Notes: generated by a model not told the origin, from the sequence alone. A DNA stretch of 46,635 bases from Bacteroidaceae bacterium (GCA_017615245.1 JAGAAL010000033.1:1-46635); one strand, 5' to 3'; positions 24,623 to 33,291 are shown, counted from the stretch's first letter. Program-made: numbers and translations.

Positions 24623-27520
24623 TTATTTATGATTTTTTGCCTTACTTAGCCGCTCTATATAATCAATCAGTTGTCTATAGAGCACATGTTGAGACAACAA
24701 CTGACGGTTGCCAAAAATAAACAATTGCTTGCGCGCACGTGTCAAAGCAACATTAAGTTTTCGATCAATGACACAATCATCGAGTTCTACCAAATTCGAA
24801 AGAATCTCAAGCTGAGAAGCCGATGTGATTGTGGTACCAAAGAGGATGACATCGCGCTGACTACCTTGATAACGCTCCACCGTATCAATCATAATCGAGG
24901 ATGACTCAGCAATACCTATATCGTGCAGAGCACAGCGTACCGCAGCTACCTGACGGCGGAAAGGAACAATGATACCCAACTGAGTAACGGGATCGAATGG
25001 TTGACTGTTTTTTTCTGCTACAGAAATGAGTGAACGCACCAATGTTGCAATTTTCTCTGCCTCAAGTTTGTTGACCTTAAACTGACACTCATCGGGTGGA
25101 GGGATGGGTACATCGATAAAAGCTACACGATGAGTAGCCACCAATTGCTCATCATCATCATACATTAGATAGTCGAGTAATGCTTTTTGATGCGGCAAAC
25201 CCACGATATGTAGTTTCCCACCATAGAACAGCTGACTAACGAAGTCAGCAATCTCTGGATGCATACGCCCCTGATGAGTGAGAGTCGCTACGATGGCTGG
25301 CTGACGAGCACATACTGTAAAAAGACGTTCAAATAGGGAATTGCGACAGTTTCGAAGACCAATGCGACGCAGTTGTTTTGAATGGACTTCCGACTGCTTT
25401 GCATCCTGTACGACAACTGCAGGAAGCTGTTTGTGGTCACCAATCATGATGAACTTTCGAATAGACAAAGTTCCGTTGACGTGGTGACACAACAGCGGCA
25501 ATATCTGAGGTTCCAAAATCTGTGAAGCCTCGTCGAAGATAGCGACATCGAAACGCTTGAGCCCAAACAGATAGCGTGCAGAAGTCATCGCGCTGACGGT
25601 TGCAACCAAGATATTAGCCACATCTATCATCTGACGTACAGTATCTCGACGCACATCATCACCTACCATATAATTAATAAGGTGTGAACGAAATTGAGGT
25701 GCACACGTCTGCTCACGCCCAATACGGATATAGTCTATATCAGCCAACATCTCACAGATTTCATCAACTGCACGATTTGTATAAGCTAACAACAGCAATG
25801 ACTTCCCTTCCTGTCGGAATTCCTCCACCATTGACCGCAAGGCCACTGAAGTCTTTCCTGTTCCTGGAGGTCCCACCAAAAGGAAATAGTCCTGAGCTTG
25901 TTTAGCTTTCAGCACAATACGGTCTATCTCCTTGGTGAGGTAATGCCCTTTCAAATGCAAAGTCTTATCCACCATCGGTTTACGCCGACACAACAACAAC
26001 TCACGACGATCTGCAGGAGCGGTCAGCAATGCATACAATCCATGATATTGTGCTCGCATGCTGGAATCGATATAATCTGCTTCGATAGCAAAACGATTTG
26101 AAGGAGCGAACAAACGTGGATTATGTTGAGGATTCTTCAAATGAAGTACCACATGATGAGTGTCATACGTACCAACCGTACAGCGGAACACCTGACGATT
26201 CACAGCCGTATCACCCTCATTCTCCCTTCTGTAGAGTACCACAGAATCTCCCTCACGGAATGGAAAGCCTTCGTCAGGCAATTGCATTTCAATCTGTGAC
26301 AACTCAACATGAATCGGCCTGAGATTGTAGACGATATCACCATTCTGCCATTTGGTTTCTGCATCAACATTCCATAAATTGGACATCGCTCTGTCAGATT
26401 GCGAAGAATCAGCCACTTTCTGCAGATACTGTTCACGTGCCACAAAAGTAAAAAATGTATAGAAATAGTCTGCAGTCAATGAATCCATCTGTTGAAGCGG
26501 CCGCAAAACCTCTTGCAACTCTGGCAGATTGTAATTTGTCCACAGTTTCCCCCCTACATGATTCACATTGAGGTCTTCAGCCTGCAAGTGACAAAGAAAA
26601 TGAGATGCCCCACCCTCTTTTAGCTGACGTTCCATCATCACAATTAGATTACGCAGTTGCATCAGCTGACGAATTGTAGTTTGATTAGACCGCTGTTCAA
26701 TCAACAGCGGGTATTTGGAATACAACAAATAGCCACGAATGTTTTGCTGAGAGATGTCGAGATTGTAATAGAGAATCTCCTTATATAGAAGCATCTGTGC
26801 TAAATGTTCACGCTTAGCTGTTTGCAGAAATGTATCCCACTTACCTGATTTCAACTCTATCAGATTCTTATAGTCGACCTGAAGAAAGTCAAATCGGCCT
26901 TGGATTCCCATCGCTTCGCAAAAGAAAGAAGGTTCAAGTTGTACACCAGCCTCCATACCCATGAAGTTGGGGTCTGCATGCATCTGGTTCACAATCAATT
27001 GGATATTGCGGAACTGACGTTCGCATTCTTTAAAGAAAGCTGCATCAACCCCATCACAAGTTGTGAAACCCAAGATGTTTTGACGGAAAGCATGACGGAT
27101 GGACTCCAGATAGGTGATATCGGGATTATTCACACAATCGTCGAGAAACTGACCTGCTACATTTCCTAACAAGATATATTGTGTCTGTTCGTCAGGACGA
27201 ATCCTATTAACAAGATAGTTCATCGCAGAATCCCCATACGTTTTCATACACCCACAAAGGGCAGTTACGTCAATCATCAAATCAGGCTCAACAACTATCA
27301 TATCAACCAAAACATTCTGTTGCTCATTATCAAATTGGCACAGGAGACCATTCAGTTGCATTCCTTCTGTCAACAGATTTGCCGCCTCTTCTGTCTGAGA
27401 GTTCACATGATAATCCATGCGCCACACATCCCCACCCTTTGCAGGAACTACATATAGGTATTGCTCATCCTTCTGACAAAGGACGAACCTTACGGATTTA
27501 ATAATCTCAGTTTGTTGCAT
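24623..27520 (-). CDS. Dna2-like nuclease-helicase (PD-(D/E)XK plus SF1B helicase)
   Basis: 965 residues. Residues 195-250 carry a Cas4/Dna2-type nuclease: Glu197, GIQGRFD (Asp211), ELKSGK (Glu222, Lys224) and QMLLY (Gln242, Tyr246). From about residue 545 there is a UPF1/DNA2-type superfamily 1 helicase: Walker A GPPGTGKTS, YTNRAVDEI (Ia), FDVAIFDEASQ (II), MIGDHKQLPAVV (III), LTHQGRMHPEI (IV), VERYQGSQRDV (V) and LNVALTRAR (VI). I do not see the CxxC-type iron-sulfur cysteines of eukaryotic Dna2. It probably processes DNA flaps or ends; a mobile-element defence role cannot be excluded. Alone in its operon, just downstream of the small RNA. Confidence 0.87.
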   Translation of the reverse strand: MQQTEIIKSVRFVLCQKDEQYLYVVPAKGGDVWRMDYHVNSQTEEAANLLTEGMQLNGLLCQFDNEQQNVLVDMIVVEPDLMIDVTALCGCMKTYGDSAMNYLVNRIRPDEQTQYILLGNVAGQFLDDCVNNPDITYLESIRHAFRQNILGFTTCDGVDAAFFKECERQFRNIQLIVNQMHADPNFMGMEAGVQLEPSFFCEAMGIQGRFDFLQVDYKNLIELKSGKWDTFLQTAKREHLAQMLLYKEILYYNLDISQQNIRGYLLYSKYPLLIEQRSNQTTIRQLMQLRNLIVMMERQLKEGGASHFLCHLQAEDLNVNHVGGKLWTNYNLPELQEVLRPLQQMDSLTADYFYTFFTFVAREQYLQKVADSSQSDRAMSNLWNVDAETKWQNGDIVYNLRPIHVELSQIEMQLPDEGFPFREGDSVVLYRRENEGDTAVNRQVFRCTVGTYDTHHVVLHLKNPQHNPRLFAPSNRFAIEADYIDSSMRAQYHGLYALLTAPADRRELLLCRRKPMVDKTLHLKGHYLTKEIDRIVLKAKQAQDYFLLVGPPGTGKTSVALRSMVEEFRQEGKSLLLLAYTNRAVDEICEMLADIDYIRIGREQTCAPQFRSHLINYMVGDDVRRDTVRQMIDVANILVATVSAMTSARYLFGLKRFDVAIFDEASQILEPQILPLLCHHVNGTLSIRKFIMIGDHKQLPAVVVQDAKQSEVHSKQLRRIGLRNCRNSLFERLFTVCARQPAIVATLTHQGRMHPEIADFVSQLFYGGKLHIVGLPHQKALLDYLMYDDDEQLVATHRVAFIDVPIPPPDECQFKVNKLEAEKIATLVRSLISVAEKNSQPFDPVTQLGIIVPFRRQVAAVRCALHDIGIAESSSIMIDTVERYQGSQRDVILFGTTITSASQLEILSNLVELDDCVIDRKLNVALTRARKQLFIFGNRQLLSQHVLYRQLIDYIERLSKAKNHK

Positions 27521-27546
27521 ACCTATCTTATTCGTTGTTCTCTTTG

Positions 27547-27580
27547 AAAAAGAAAAGGAAGCGCTCCGTGTGAGCCTTCC
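27547..27580 (-). terminator. terminator of the small structured RNA
   Basis: On the minus strand GGAAGGCTC ACACG GAGCGCTTCC, with one bulged G, is followed by TTTTCTTTTT. It fixes the 3' end and the strand of the RNA upstream. Confidence 0.88.
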
Positions 27581-27589
27581 TTTCTTATG

Positions 27590-27697
27590 GGGTGGGCAAG
27601 CTGACTACATCGCGCCGCTACAACCTGCTGCCTTTGCTGCGATCAAGCCCTGGAGGATTGACAGGGAGCTGGCCGTATAGGACTTACCCATATTGTG
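27590..27697 (-). ncRNA. ffs: small structured RNA, probable SRP RNA (4.5S type)
   Basis: A transcript of about 110-150 nt on the minus strand, with a clear promoter and terminator. The ends pair: GGGTAAG (27689-27683) with CTTGCCC (27600-27594). The middle reads CCAGGGC TTGATC GCAGCAAAGG and then GGTTGTAGCGGCGCGATGTAG, which lines up with bacterial small SRP RNA (CAGG-loop-AGCA internal loop and the UGUGGCGG-type return strand). The tetraloop GGAA of E. coli is replaced by TTGATC. The ffh gene for the protein partner lies 0.8 kb away. Assignment by eye; a covariance search would settle it. Confidence 0.65.
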
Positions 27698-27700
27698 GCT

Positions 27701-27730
27701 GCAAAGTTATGAATAATTTATGATTTACAA
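27701..27730 (-). promoter_or_regulatory. promoter of the small structured RNA
   Basis: On the minus strand TTG (27730-27728), an 18-bp spacer and TAACTTTGC (27709-27701). Transcription should begin near 27696, just before the paired 5' end of the RNA. Confidence 0.75.
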
Positions 27731-27825
27731 TTGCTATTTTGCGTTTTTTTTGTGATTACTCGAAAAAAAACAAAATGATAGTTATATTTTTTACTTTTCA
27801 CATTTCACTTTTCGCCGAAAATCAC

Positions 27826-27834
27826 TAACTTTGC
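27826..27834 (+). promoter_or_regulatory. promoter -7 element of the dedA-ffh-folD operon
   Basis: TAACTTTGC, with a TTTTC stretch about 15-20 bp upstream. The leader before the ATG at 27852 would be only about 12 nt. Confidence 0.6.
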
Positions 27835-27851
27835 ACTCCGAATTCAAAAAT

Positions 27852-28484
27852 ATGGAAGAACTTATACTCAATCTTACGAACGGAGCACTTGAAAATCTTA
27901 ACTATGGATGGATCATTCTGTTCATGGCAATCGAAAGTTCATTCATTCCGTTTCCGTCTGAGGTAGTTATGATTCCTGCTGCATATATGGCAGCTGAAAC
28001 AGGTGAGATGTCGTATGCGATGGTGATTACGTGTGGTTCGATTGGGGCGATGATTGGGGCACTTGTTAATTATGTATTGGCAAGAACCTTGGGACGTCCG
28101 ATTGTATACGCTTTTGCAAACAGCCGATTCGGACACATGTGCCTCATTGATGCGGAAAAAGTGGAAAAGGCAGAAAAGTATTTTGATAAGTATGGCGCAG
28201 TATCTACCCTAATTGGACGTATGATTCCTGCCATCCGTCAACTCATTTCAATTCCAGCAGGCCTTGCAAAGATGAAAATCATTTCATTCCTGCTCTATAC
28301 CTGCATTGGTGCAACAATATGGAACAGCATTTTGGTGGGTATTGGCTATGCATTTCACAGCACGATGCCAAAGCAACAACTCATTGACATCATTGCTCAT
28401 TACAGCCACATCATCGGTATCACAGCCATCATTCTGATAGTTGCCATCATCGTCTTCCTTATTTATAAAGGAGTAAAGAAGTAA
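27852..28484 (+). CDS. DedA-family membrane protein
   Basis: About 210 residues from MEELILNLTNG; a TTG 21 bp upstream is also in frame but lies inside the promoter. DedA/VTT-domain signatures are present: ESSFIPFPSEVVMIPAAYMA with the conserved acidic and Pro residues, GALVNYVLARTLGRP, and VSTLIGRMIPAIRQLISIPAGLAKM with the essential arginines. By family an inner-membrane protein that moves phospholipids or undecaprenyl phosphate and supports proton balance and envelope integrity. It precedes ffh by 19 bp. Confidence 0.92.
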   Translation: MEELILNLTNGALENLNYGWIILFMAIESSFIPFPSEVVMIPAAYMAAETGEMSYAMVITCGSIGAMIGALVNYVLARTLGRPIVYAFANSRFGHMCLIDAEKVEKAEKYFDKYGAVSTLIGRMIPAIRQLISIPAGLAKMKIISFLLYTCIGATIWNSILVGIGYAFHSTMPKQQLIDIIAHYSHIIGITAIILIVAIIVFLIYKGVKK

Positions 28485-28503
28485 ATAAATAATACATAAT
28501 AAG

Positions 28504-29829
28504 ATGTTTGAAAATTTAAGTGAACGATTAGAACGGTCGTTTAAGATATTAAAGGGTGAAGGAAAAATCACTGAAATCAATGTAGCAGAAACCCTCAAAG
28601 ATGTACGCAAAGCCCTGCTTGAAGCGGATGTCAACTATAAAGTAGCCAAGACATTCACGGATACAGTGAAACAGAAAGCACTGGGTCAGAATGTATTGAC
28701 GGCGGTGAAGCCAAGTCAGTTGATGGTGAAGATCGTACACGACGAACTGACTGATCTTATGGGTGGTGAGGCAACAGAGTTGAACCTCACCAACCGCCCT
28801 GCAGTCATCTTGATGGCAGGTTTGAATGGTGCTGGTAAGACAACCATGAGTGGAAAGTTGGCACTCTTACTCAAAAACCAGCAACATCGTAAACCTCTGC
28901 TTGCTGCATGCGACACCTTCCGCCCAGCCGCAATGGAACAACTGAGAGTGTTGGCCGAACAGGTCAATGTGCCTATTTATATGGAATTAGGAGCAACTGA
29001 CCCTGTTGTGGTTGCCAGGAATGCCATTGCTGAAGCAAAAGCAAAAGGCTATGACACAGTGATTGTCGATACAGCTGGACGTCAGTCAATTGATGAAGAA
29101 TTGATGTTGCAGATTCAGCAAATCAAATCAGCTTGCAATCCAGACGAGACACTCCTTGTGGTGGATGCAATGACAGGTCAGGATGCTGTCAACACCGCAA
29201 AAATATTTAACGAACGTCTGGAGATTGATGGCGTCATCCTTACCAAACTCGATGGAGACACACGTGGTGGTGCTGCCCTTTCTATCCGTACGGTCGTAGA
29301 CAAACCTATTAAGTTTGTGGGAACAGGTGAGAAGATGGAAGCATTGGATGTGTTCCATCCTTCACGCATGGCAGACCGTATTCTCGGTATGGGCGACATC
29401 GTCAGCTTGGTAGAACGTGCACAACAGCAGTTCGACGAGAAAGAAGCCAAACGACTCGAACAGCGCATAAAGAAAAACAAATTCGACTATAACGACTTCC
29501 TCAGTCAAATTCAGCAGGTCAAGAAGATGGGCAACATCAAAGATCTGGCTTCGATGATTCCTGGAGTCGGCAAGCAAATCAAGGATTTAGATATCGACGA
29601 CAATGCATTCAAGAAAGTTGAAGCAATGATCAGTTCGATGACTCCATACGAACGCGAGCACCCCGACTGCATCAATCAGAGTCGCCGTACTCGAATTGCA
29701 AAAGGTAGTGGAAACAGTATTGATGAGGTGAACCGCATCACGAAACAATTCGAGCAAATGCGTAAAATGATGAAGATGATGACTGGTAACAAATTTGGCA
29801 ACCTCATGCGTAACATGCCAAGAAAATAA
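28504..29829 (+). CDS. ffh: signal recognition particle protein Ffh
   Basis: 441 residues. It binds signal sequences emerging from the ribosome and, with SRP RNA, delivers them to FtsY at the membrane. The N domain is followed by the GTPase motifs G1 GLNGAGKTT, DTFRPAAMEQL, G3 DTAGR and G4 TKLDGDTRGG, then the methionine-rich M domain with the RNA-binding segment SRRTRIAKGSG and a C-terminus MRKMMKMMTGNK. Complete and normal in length. Second gene of dedA-ffh-folD; the proposed SRP RNA is transcribed in the other direction just upstream of dedA. Confidence 0.97.
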   Translation: MFENLSERLERSFKILKGEGKITEINVAETLKDVRKALLEADVNYKVAKTFTDTVKQKALGQNVLTAVKPSQLMVKIVHDELTDLMGGEATELNLTNRPAVILMAGLNGAGKTTMSGKLALLLKNQQHRKPLLAACDTFRPAAMEQLRVLAEQVNVPIYMELGATDPVVVARNAIAEAKAKGYDTVIVDTAGRQSIDEELMLQIQQIKSACNPDETLLVVDAMTGQDAVNTAKIFNERLEIDGVILTKLDGDTRGGAALSIRTVVDKPIKFVGTGEKMEALDVFHPSRMADRILGMGDIVSLVERAQQQFDEKEAKRLEQRIKKNKFDYNDFLSQIQQVKKMGNIKDLASMIPGVGKQIKDLDIDDNAFKKVEAMISSMTPYEREHPDCINQSRRTRIAKGSGNSIDEVNRITKQFEQMRKMMKMMTGNKFGNLMRNMPRK

Positions 29830-29872
29830 TAACCCATAAGATTCATAATTCCCAATAGACCCCATAACCCCA

Positions 29873-30754
29873 ATGACACTCATCGACGGAAAAGCGGTAG
29901 CCACAGCTATCAAACAAGAAATTGCACAGGAAGTAGAACAGATTCTGCATGCAGGAGGCAAGCGTCCTCATCTGGCAGCCATCCTCGTAGGACACGATGG
30001 AGGTAGCGAAACGTATGTACATAACAAGGTTCTCTCTTGCGAGCAATGCGGATTCACTTCCACACTGATTCGCTATGAAGATGACGTAACAGAAGCCGAA
30101 CTTTTGGCTCAGGTAGACAAACTCAACAACGATCCTGATGTGGATGGATTTATCGTACAACTCCCTTTGCCAAAGCATATCTCTGAGCAGAAGATTATCG
30201 AAGCAATCGATTATCGCAAAGATGTGGATGGATTCCATCCCATCAACGTAGGCCGTATGGCAATCGGCCTTCCATGCTATATCAGCGCTACACCTAACGG
30301 CATTTTGCAGCTCTTCAAATATTACAACATCGAGACAAGTGGCAAGCAATGCGTCATCTTAGGTCGCTCGAACATCGTAGGCAAGCCAATGGCTCAGTTG
30401 ATGATGCAGAAACGTTATCCTGGCGATGCTACAGTTACTGTCTGTCATAGTCACACGGCCAATATCAAGGAAGAATGTCTGAAAGCCGATATCATTATTG
30501 CTGCCTTGGGGCAACCACATTTTGTGACTGCCGATATGGTAAAAGAAGGGGCTGTAATTATCGATGTAGGTACCACCCGAGTTCCTGACGCAACCCGCAA
30601 GAGTGGATTCCGTCTTTGCGGCGATGTCGACTTCGATAATGTAGCGCCAAAGTGTTCATTCATCACCCCTGTTCCTGGTGGTGTAGGTCCTATGACGATA
30701 TGTTCATTAATGAAGAACACATTGTCAGCAGGAAAGAAAGAATTCTATAAATAA
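29873..30754 (+). CDS. folD: bifunctional methylenetetrahydrofolate dehydrogenase / methenyltetrahydrofolate cyclohydrolase
   Basis: 293 residues. It interconverts 5,10-methylene-THF, methenyl-THF and 10-formyl-THF for purine and fMet-tRNA synthesis. Family motifs: [13 protein letters not shown] with the catalytic Lys, [42 protein letters not shown] for the dinucleotide, and [12 protein letters not shown] at the C-terminus. It follows ffh by 43 bp and is probably co-transcribed. Confidence 0.97.
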   Translation: MTLIDGKAVATAIKQEIAQEVEQILHAGGKRPHLAAILVGHDGGSETYVHNKVLSCEQCGFTSTLIRYEDDVTEAELLAQVDKLNNDPDVDGFIVQLPLPKHISEQKIIEAIDYRKDVDGFHPINVGRMAIGLPCYISATPNGILQLFKYYNIETSGKQCVILGRSNIVGKPMAQLMMQKRYPGDATVTVCHSHTANIKEECLKADIIIAALGQPHFVTADMVKEGAVIIDVGTTRVPDATRKSGFRLCGDVDFDNVAPKCSFITPVPGGVGPMTICSLMKNTLSAGKKEFYK

Positions 30755-30819
30755 GAGTGCTTTTTTATAGGCAAAGGAACGTTTTTTATCAATTTATAAA
30801 AAAAAATGCTGTTTTTGCG

Positions 30820-30850
30820 TTTGTGAATCAAAAATAATTCGTACCTTTGC
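30820..30850 (+). promoter_or_regulatory. promoter of tRNA-His
   Basis: TTTG (30820-30823), 18 bp, TACCTTTGC (30842-30850). The expected start near 30857 precedes the tRNA by about 20 nt. Confidence 0.75.
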
Positions 30851-30878
30851 ACTCGCTTTCTGAAATGAGAGCATTATG

Positions 30879-30955
30879 GTGGATGTAGTTCAGTTGGTTA
30901 GAGCGTCAGATTGTGGTTCTGAATGTCGTCGGTTCGAGTCCGACCCTCCACCCCA
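30879..30955 (+). tRNA. tRNA-His (anticodon GTG), CCA encoded
   Basis: Full cloverleaf: D arm GTTC..GAGC, anticodon stem TCAGA/TCTGA with loop TTGTGGT (anticodon GTG at 30913-30915), T arm GTCGG TTCGAGT CCGAC, discriminator C and encoded CCA (30953-30955). A G at 30878 can be the histidine-specific G-1 opposite C73. The acceptor stem GTGGATG / CCTCCAC has one mismatch, T6 against C67. Confidence 0.93.
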
Positions 30956-30985
30956 AAGAGTCTCAGAAATGAGGCTCTTTTTTCG
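30955..30985 (+). terminator. terminator of tRNA-His
   Basis: AAAGAGTCTC AGAAAT GAGGCTCTTT followed by TTT, directly after the CCA end. Ten pairs including one T-G. Confidence 0.88.
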
Positions 30986-31019
30986 TGGAGGCGACATCGG
31001 CGTAGCCAATTATTTTAAA

Positions 31020-31039
31020 TCGAGTCCGACCCTCCACCC
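31020..31039 (+). repeat. second copy of the tRNA-His 3' end (att-like direct repeat)
   Basis: Twenty bases identical to 30934-30953 of the tRNA (TCGAGTCCGACCCTCCACCC), same orientation, 86 bp further on. This is the pattern left when an integrative element recombines at a tRNA 3' end. No integrase or other mobile gene lies between the copies. Confidence 0.85.
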
Positions 31040-31045
31040 AGAAAA

Positions 31046-31082
31046 GAAAAAAGACATGGTCAATTGGCCATGTCTTTTTTTT
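31046..31082. terminator. bidirectional terminator after the tRNA fragment
   Basis: AGACATGG TCAATTGG CCATGTCT is flanked by an A-run on the left and eight T on the right. It can end transcription from the tRNA side and from the minus-strand lipoprotein gene. Confidence 0.88.
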
Positions 31083-31097
31083 GATAATAGGATAATC

Positions 31098-32051
31098 TTA
31101 ATTTCTTGCTGTTACATTACCATCACCATCAATACGAAGTTTGATTACATCCTTTTCTTTAACAATCTTAGCAATATAATCCCTCGTCTGCTTGCTAGTC
31201 ATCTTCTCACCAGTAAACACAGGCAATGTGTATTTCCAATCCTTATCGTTGGCACCCTCTGTTGGAGAAACGATAGAAGCTTTCTTACGCTGGAACTCAC
31301 GACCGATGTTGTAGTCATGGTCCTCAACTTCTGCCTTCTGCTGATAAGTCAGGATGATTTCTGTGTCGATGTTGAAACGATAGTAAGGAATATCCAATAC
31401 CAACATAGGAACAGTCTTTGCTGTCAATGGACCAGCATGAACGGGATATGACTCTGCTTCTGGTTTGTTGAAGGTATAGTAAGTAAAGCCTTCATCCTCG
31501 TATGTATATACATCCTCATGTGTTTCGAAGGTGTAACCTGGCAATTCTTCCATCGGAAAAGTCTTACCTGCCTCATTGCTGAAATCAACATTCACTTTCA
31601 CCAAGTCTTTCAAGTCCTCTGTAATATACAATACGTAAGGAACTGTCACCTTATACTTCTGCTGTACCGTAATAGTTTTGCTGGCAGACAGGTGTGTGTC
31701 GCCCTCATCAAAGCTGGCATTCAATGTGAAAGTATAAGTCTCGTCACCCTTATTGACAACAAACTCATTATTCTCGATGGCAATCCTGTCTTTCCCAACA
31801 AGAACAGAGTAGTCAGTATTGAAAGTCTTCTTATACTTAGAGCTAAACTGAATCTTGAGGACATCACCCTTATAGAGTTCTACAGAGCCATTCTCCAACT
31901 CAATATTACCTCTACTAGCATTGATTATCTTAAAGTCACCTGCCATATTATCAGTGATTGGCTCTTCTTTTGAATCACTGCTGCAAGCGGTAAACAATGC
32001 AACTACGCAAAAAGCTGCCGTAGCTAACAATCCAAAATAAATCTTTTTCAT
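31098..32051 (-). CDS. lipoprotein of unknown function
   Basis: About 317 residues from MKKIYFGLLATAAFCVVALF; the lipobox LFTACSS predicts lipidation at the Cys. The rest is beta-rich and acidic (NIELENGSVELYKGDVLKIQF, KTITVQQKYKVTVPYVLYIT), like an immunoglobulin-like cell-surface protein. I do not recognise a family. It lies downstream of the OmpA-like gene in the same direction, separated by a long hairpin, and could share its transcript. Confidence 0.75.
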   Translation of the reverse strand: MKKIYFGLLATAAFCVVALFTACSSDSKEEPITDNMAGDFKIINASRGNIELENGSVELYKGDVLKIQFSSKYKKTFNTDYSVLVGKDRIAIENNEFVVNKGDETYTFTLNASFDEGDTHLSASKTITVQQKYKVTVPYVLYITEDLKDLVKVNVDFSNEAGKTFPMEELPGYTFETHEDVYTYEDEGFTYYTFNKPEAESYPVHAGPLTAKTVPMLVLDIPYYRFNIDTEIILTYQQKAEVEDHDYNIGREFQRKKASIVSPTEGANDKDWKYTLPVFTGEKMTSKQTRDYIAKIVKEKDVIKLRIDGDGNVTARN

Positions 32052-32073
32052 ATTCGTTTGTTTTTGAAACATA

Positions 32074-32112
32074 ATGCAATATGAGTTGGTAAAAACCGAC
32101 ACCATATTGCAT
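32074..32112. other. long intercistronic hairpin between the OmpA and lipoprotein genes
   Basis: ATGCAATATG pairs perfectly with CATATTGCAT (32074-32083 with 32103-32112), and an inner stem GTTGGT/ACCGAC closes an AAAA loop. There is no T-run on either strand, so it looks less like a simple terminator and more like an RNA processing or stabilising hairpin. Confidence 0.7.
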
Positions 32113-32130
32113 CATGCTATGAGTTAATTA

Positions 32131-33291
32131 TTATTTTCCTTCAAGAATTACACAACGGTTCTTGTCGTTTTCTGCATAAGGCTGAACCGTATCACCATAA
32201 GAAGCGGCTTTAATCTGGCTTGCAGGTACACCCTTCTTCTTCAGCATATCGACAACCTTATTGGTACGACGCTCAGAGTACATCTGGTTCAACTTTGCAT
32301 TACCAGTACCCTTATCTGCATAACCACTTACGTTGAGGGTCTTGTTTGGATACTTCTTGCACCATGCAGCGGCAGCAGTAATGATAGACTCAGGATCGAT
32401 CTCAGAATCACGGATTGCATAGAAGAGCACATCCTTATATGGTTCTTCAACTACCTTCACAGCTGCAGGAGCTGGTGCTGGTTCTGGAGCCTTCACTGGT
32501 TCAACTGGTCTCACGATCTGAGTAGGCACAACTGGAGTTGGCTGTACGACCTGAACCGGTTTTACTGGTTCTTGCTTCTTCTCATGAGGAGCCTTGAAGC
32601 CGAACTTATAAGTAAGGCCCAACTGTGCTGTCATCATCCAATCGTCTTTGTCTGAATACTTAGAGTTGAAACGGTCATCAAGTGAGTTTGCATCTACTTC
32701 AATGCCTACACTCCAATGCTTAGCAATGTTAAAGTCGAACAACAGACCTGCACGGATATTGTGGCTGAGCAACTGCTTGCGAGAAGTGCCTTCACCCCAT
32801 GCATTTGAAATATCGTTTGTTGGAGTGAAAGTGTTCAACAACTGATGGAACTCATCGTTCTTCCATGCGTAGTTCAAGCCTACACCACCAATGAGAATCA
32901 CATTGAACTTGTGATACTTCTTTTGTGAGAACAGATTGAGAACGTTCAACATCAGGTCGGCATTGGTATTCACATAGTTATATTTGTATTTCAATGGGTC
33001 GCCAGCAGTCTTGAAACCACCCTTTGCTTCCCATGCATTGACATGCAGACGTGCTCCGACAGAAGGTCCGAACCATGCACCTGCGCCAATACTTGCTGTT
33101 GGGTTAAGCAGTTTTGTGAACTCCACATCAGTCAACGTAGTTCCTACTCCGCCCTGCAGTTGAATAAATCCATGTGGATAAGGTCTATAACCTAATTCCT
33201 GACATTCTCCTGTACATTCCTGTGCAGAAAGAGCTTGGCAGCCAAAGAATGCAATTGCTGCCATGATGATAGTAAGTTTAGTTCTTTTCAT
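32131..33291 (-). CDS. OmpA-family outer-membrane protein
   Basis: 386 residues. Signal peptide (MKRTKLTIIMAAIAFFGCQA..SAQ), an N-terminal beta-barrel of about 200 residues (FIQLQGGVGTTLTD.., ending MTAQLGLTYKFGF), a Pro/Val-rich linker (about 240-285) and a C-terminal OmpA peptidoglycan-binding domain: LNVSGYADKGTGNAKLNQMY, SERRTNKVVDMLKKKGV and DKNRCVIL with the Arg that contacts diaminopimelate. It tethers the outer membrane to the cell wall. The promoter is a full consensus match. Confidence 0.9.
   Translation of the reverse strand: MKRTKLTIIMAAIAFFGCQALSAQECTGECQELGYRPYPHGFIQLQGGVGTTLTDVEFTKLLNPTASIGAGAWFGPSVGARLHVNAWEAKGGFKTAGDPLKYKYNYVNTNADLMLNVLNLFSQKKYHKFNVILIGGVGLNYAWKNDEFHQLLNTFTPTNDISNAWGEGTSRKQLLSHNIRAGLLFDFNIAKHWSVGIEVDANSLDDRFNSKYSDKDDWMMTAQLGLTYKFGFKAPHEKKQEPVKPVQVVQPTPVVPTQIVRPVEPVKAPEPAPAPAAVKVVEEPYKDVLFYAIRDSEIDPESIITAAAAWCKKYPNKTLNVSGYADKGTGNAKLNQMYSERRTNKVVDMLKKKGVPASQIKAASYGDTVQPYAENDKNRCVILEGK

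Noticed and set aside
27566-27710. tmRNA, RNase P RNA or 6S RNA
   Set aside because: Too short for tmRNA or RNase P and without their signatures; no long bubble hairpin as in 6S. SRP RNA fits better.
31020-31039. Second tRNA gene
   Set aside because: Only the last 20 bases of a tRNA are present; no D arm or anticodon arm precedes them.
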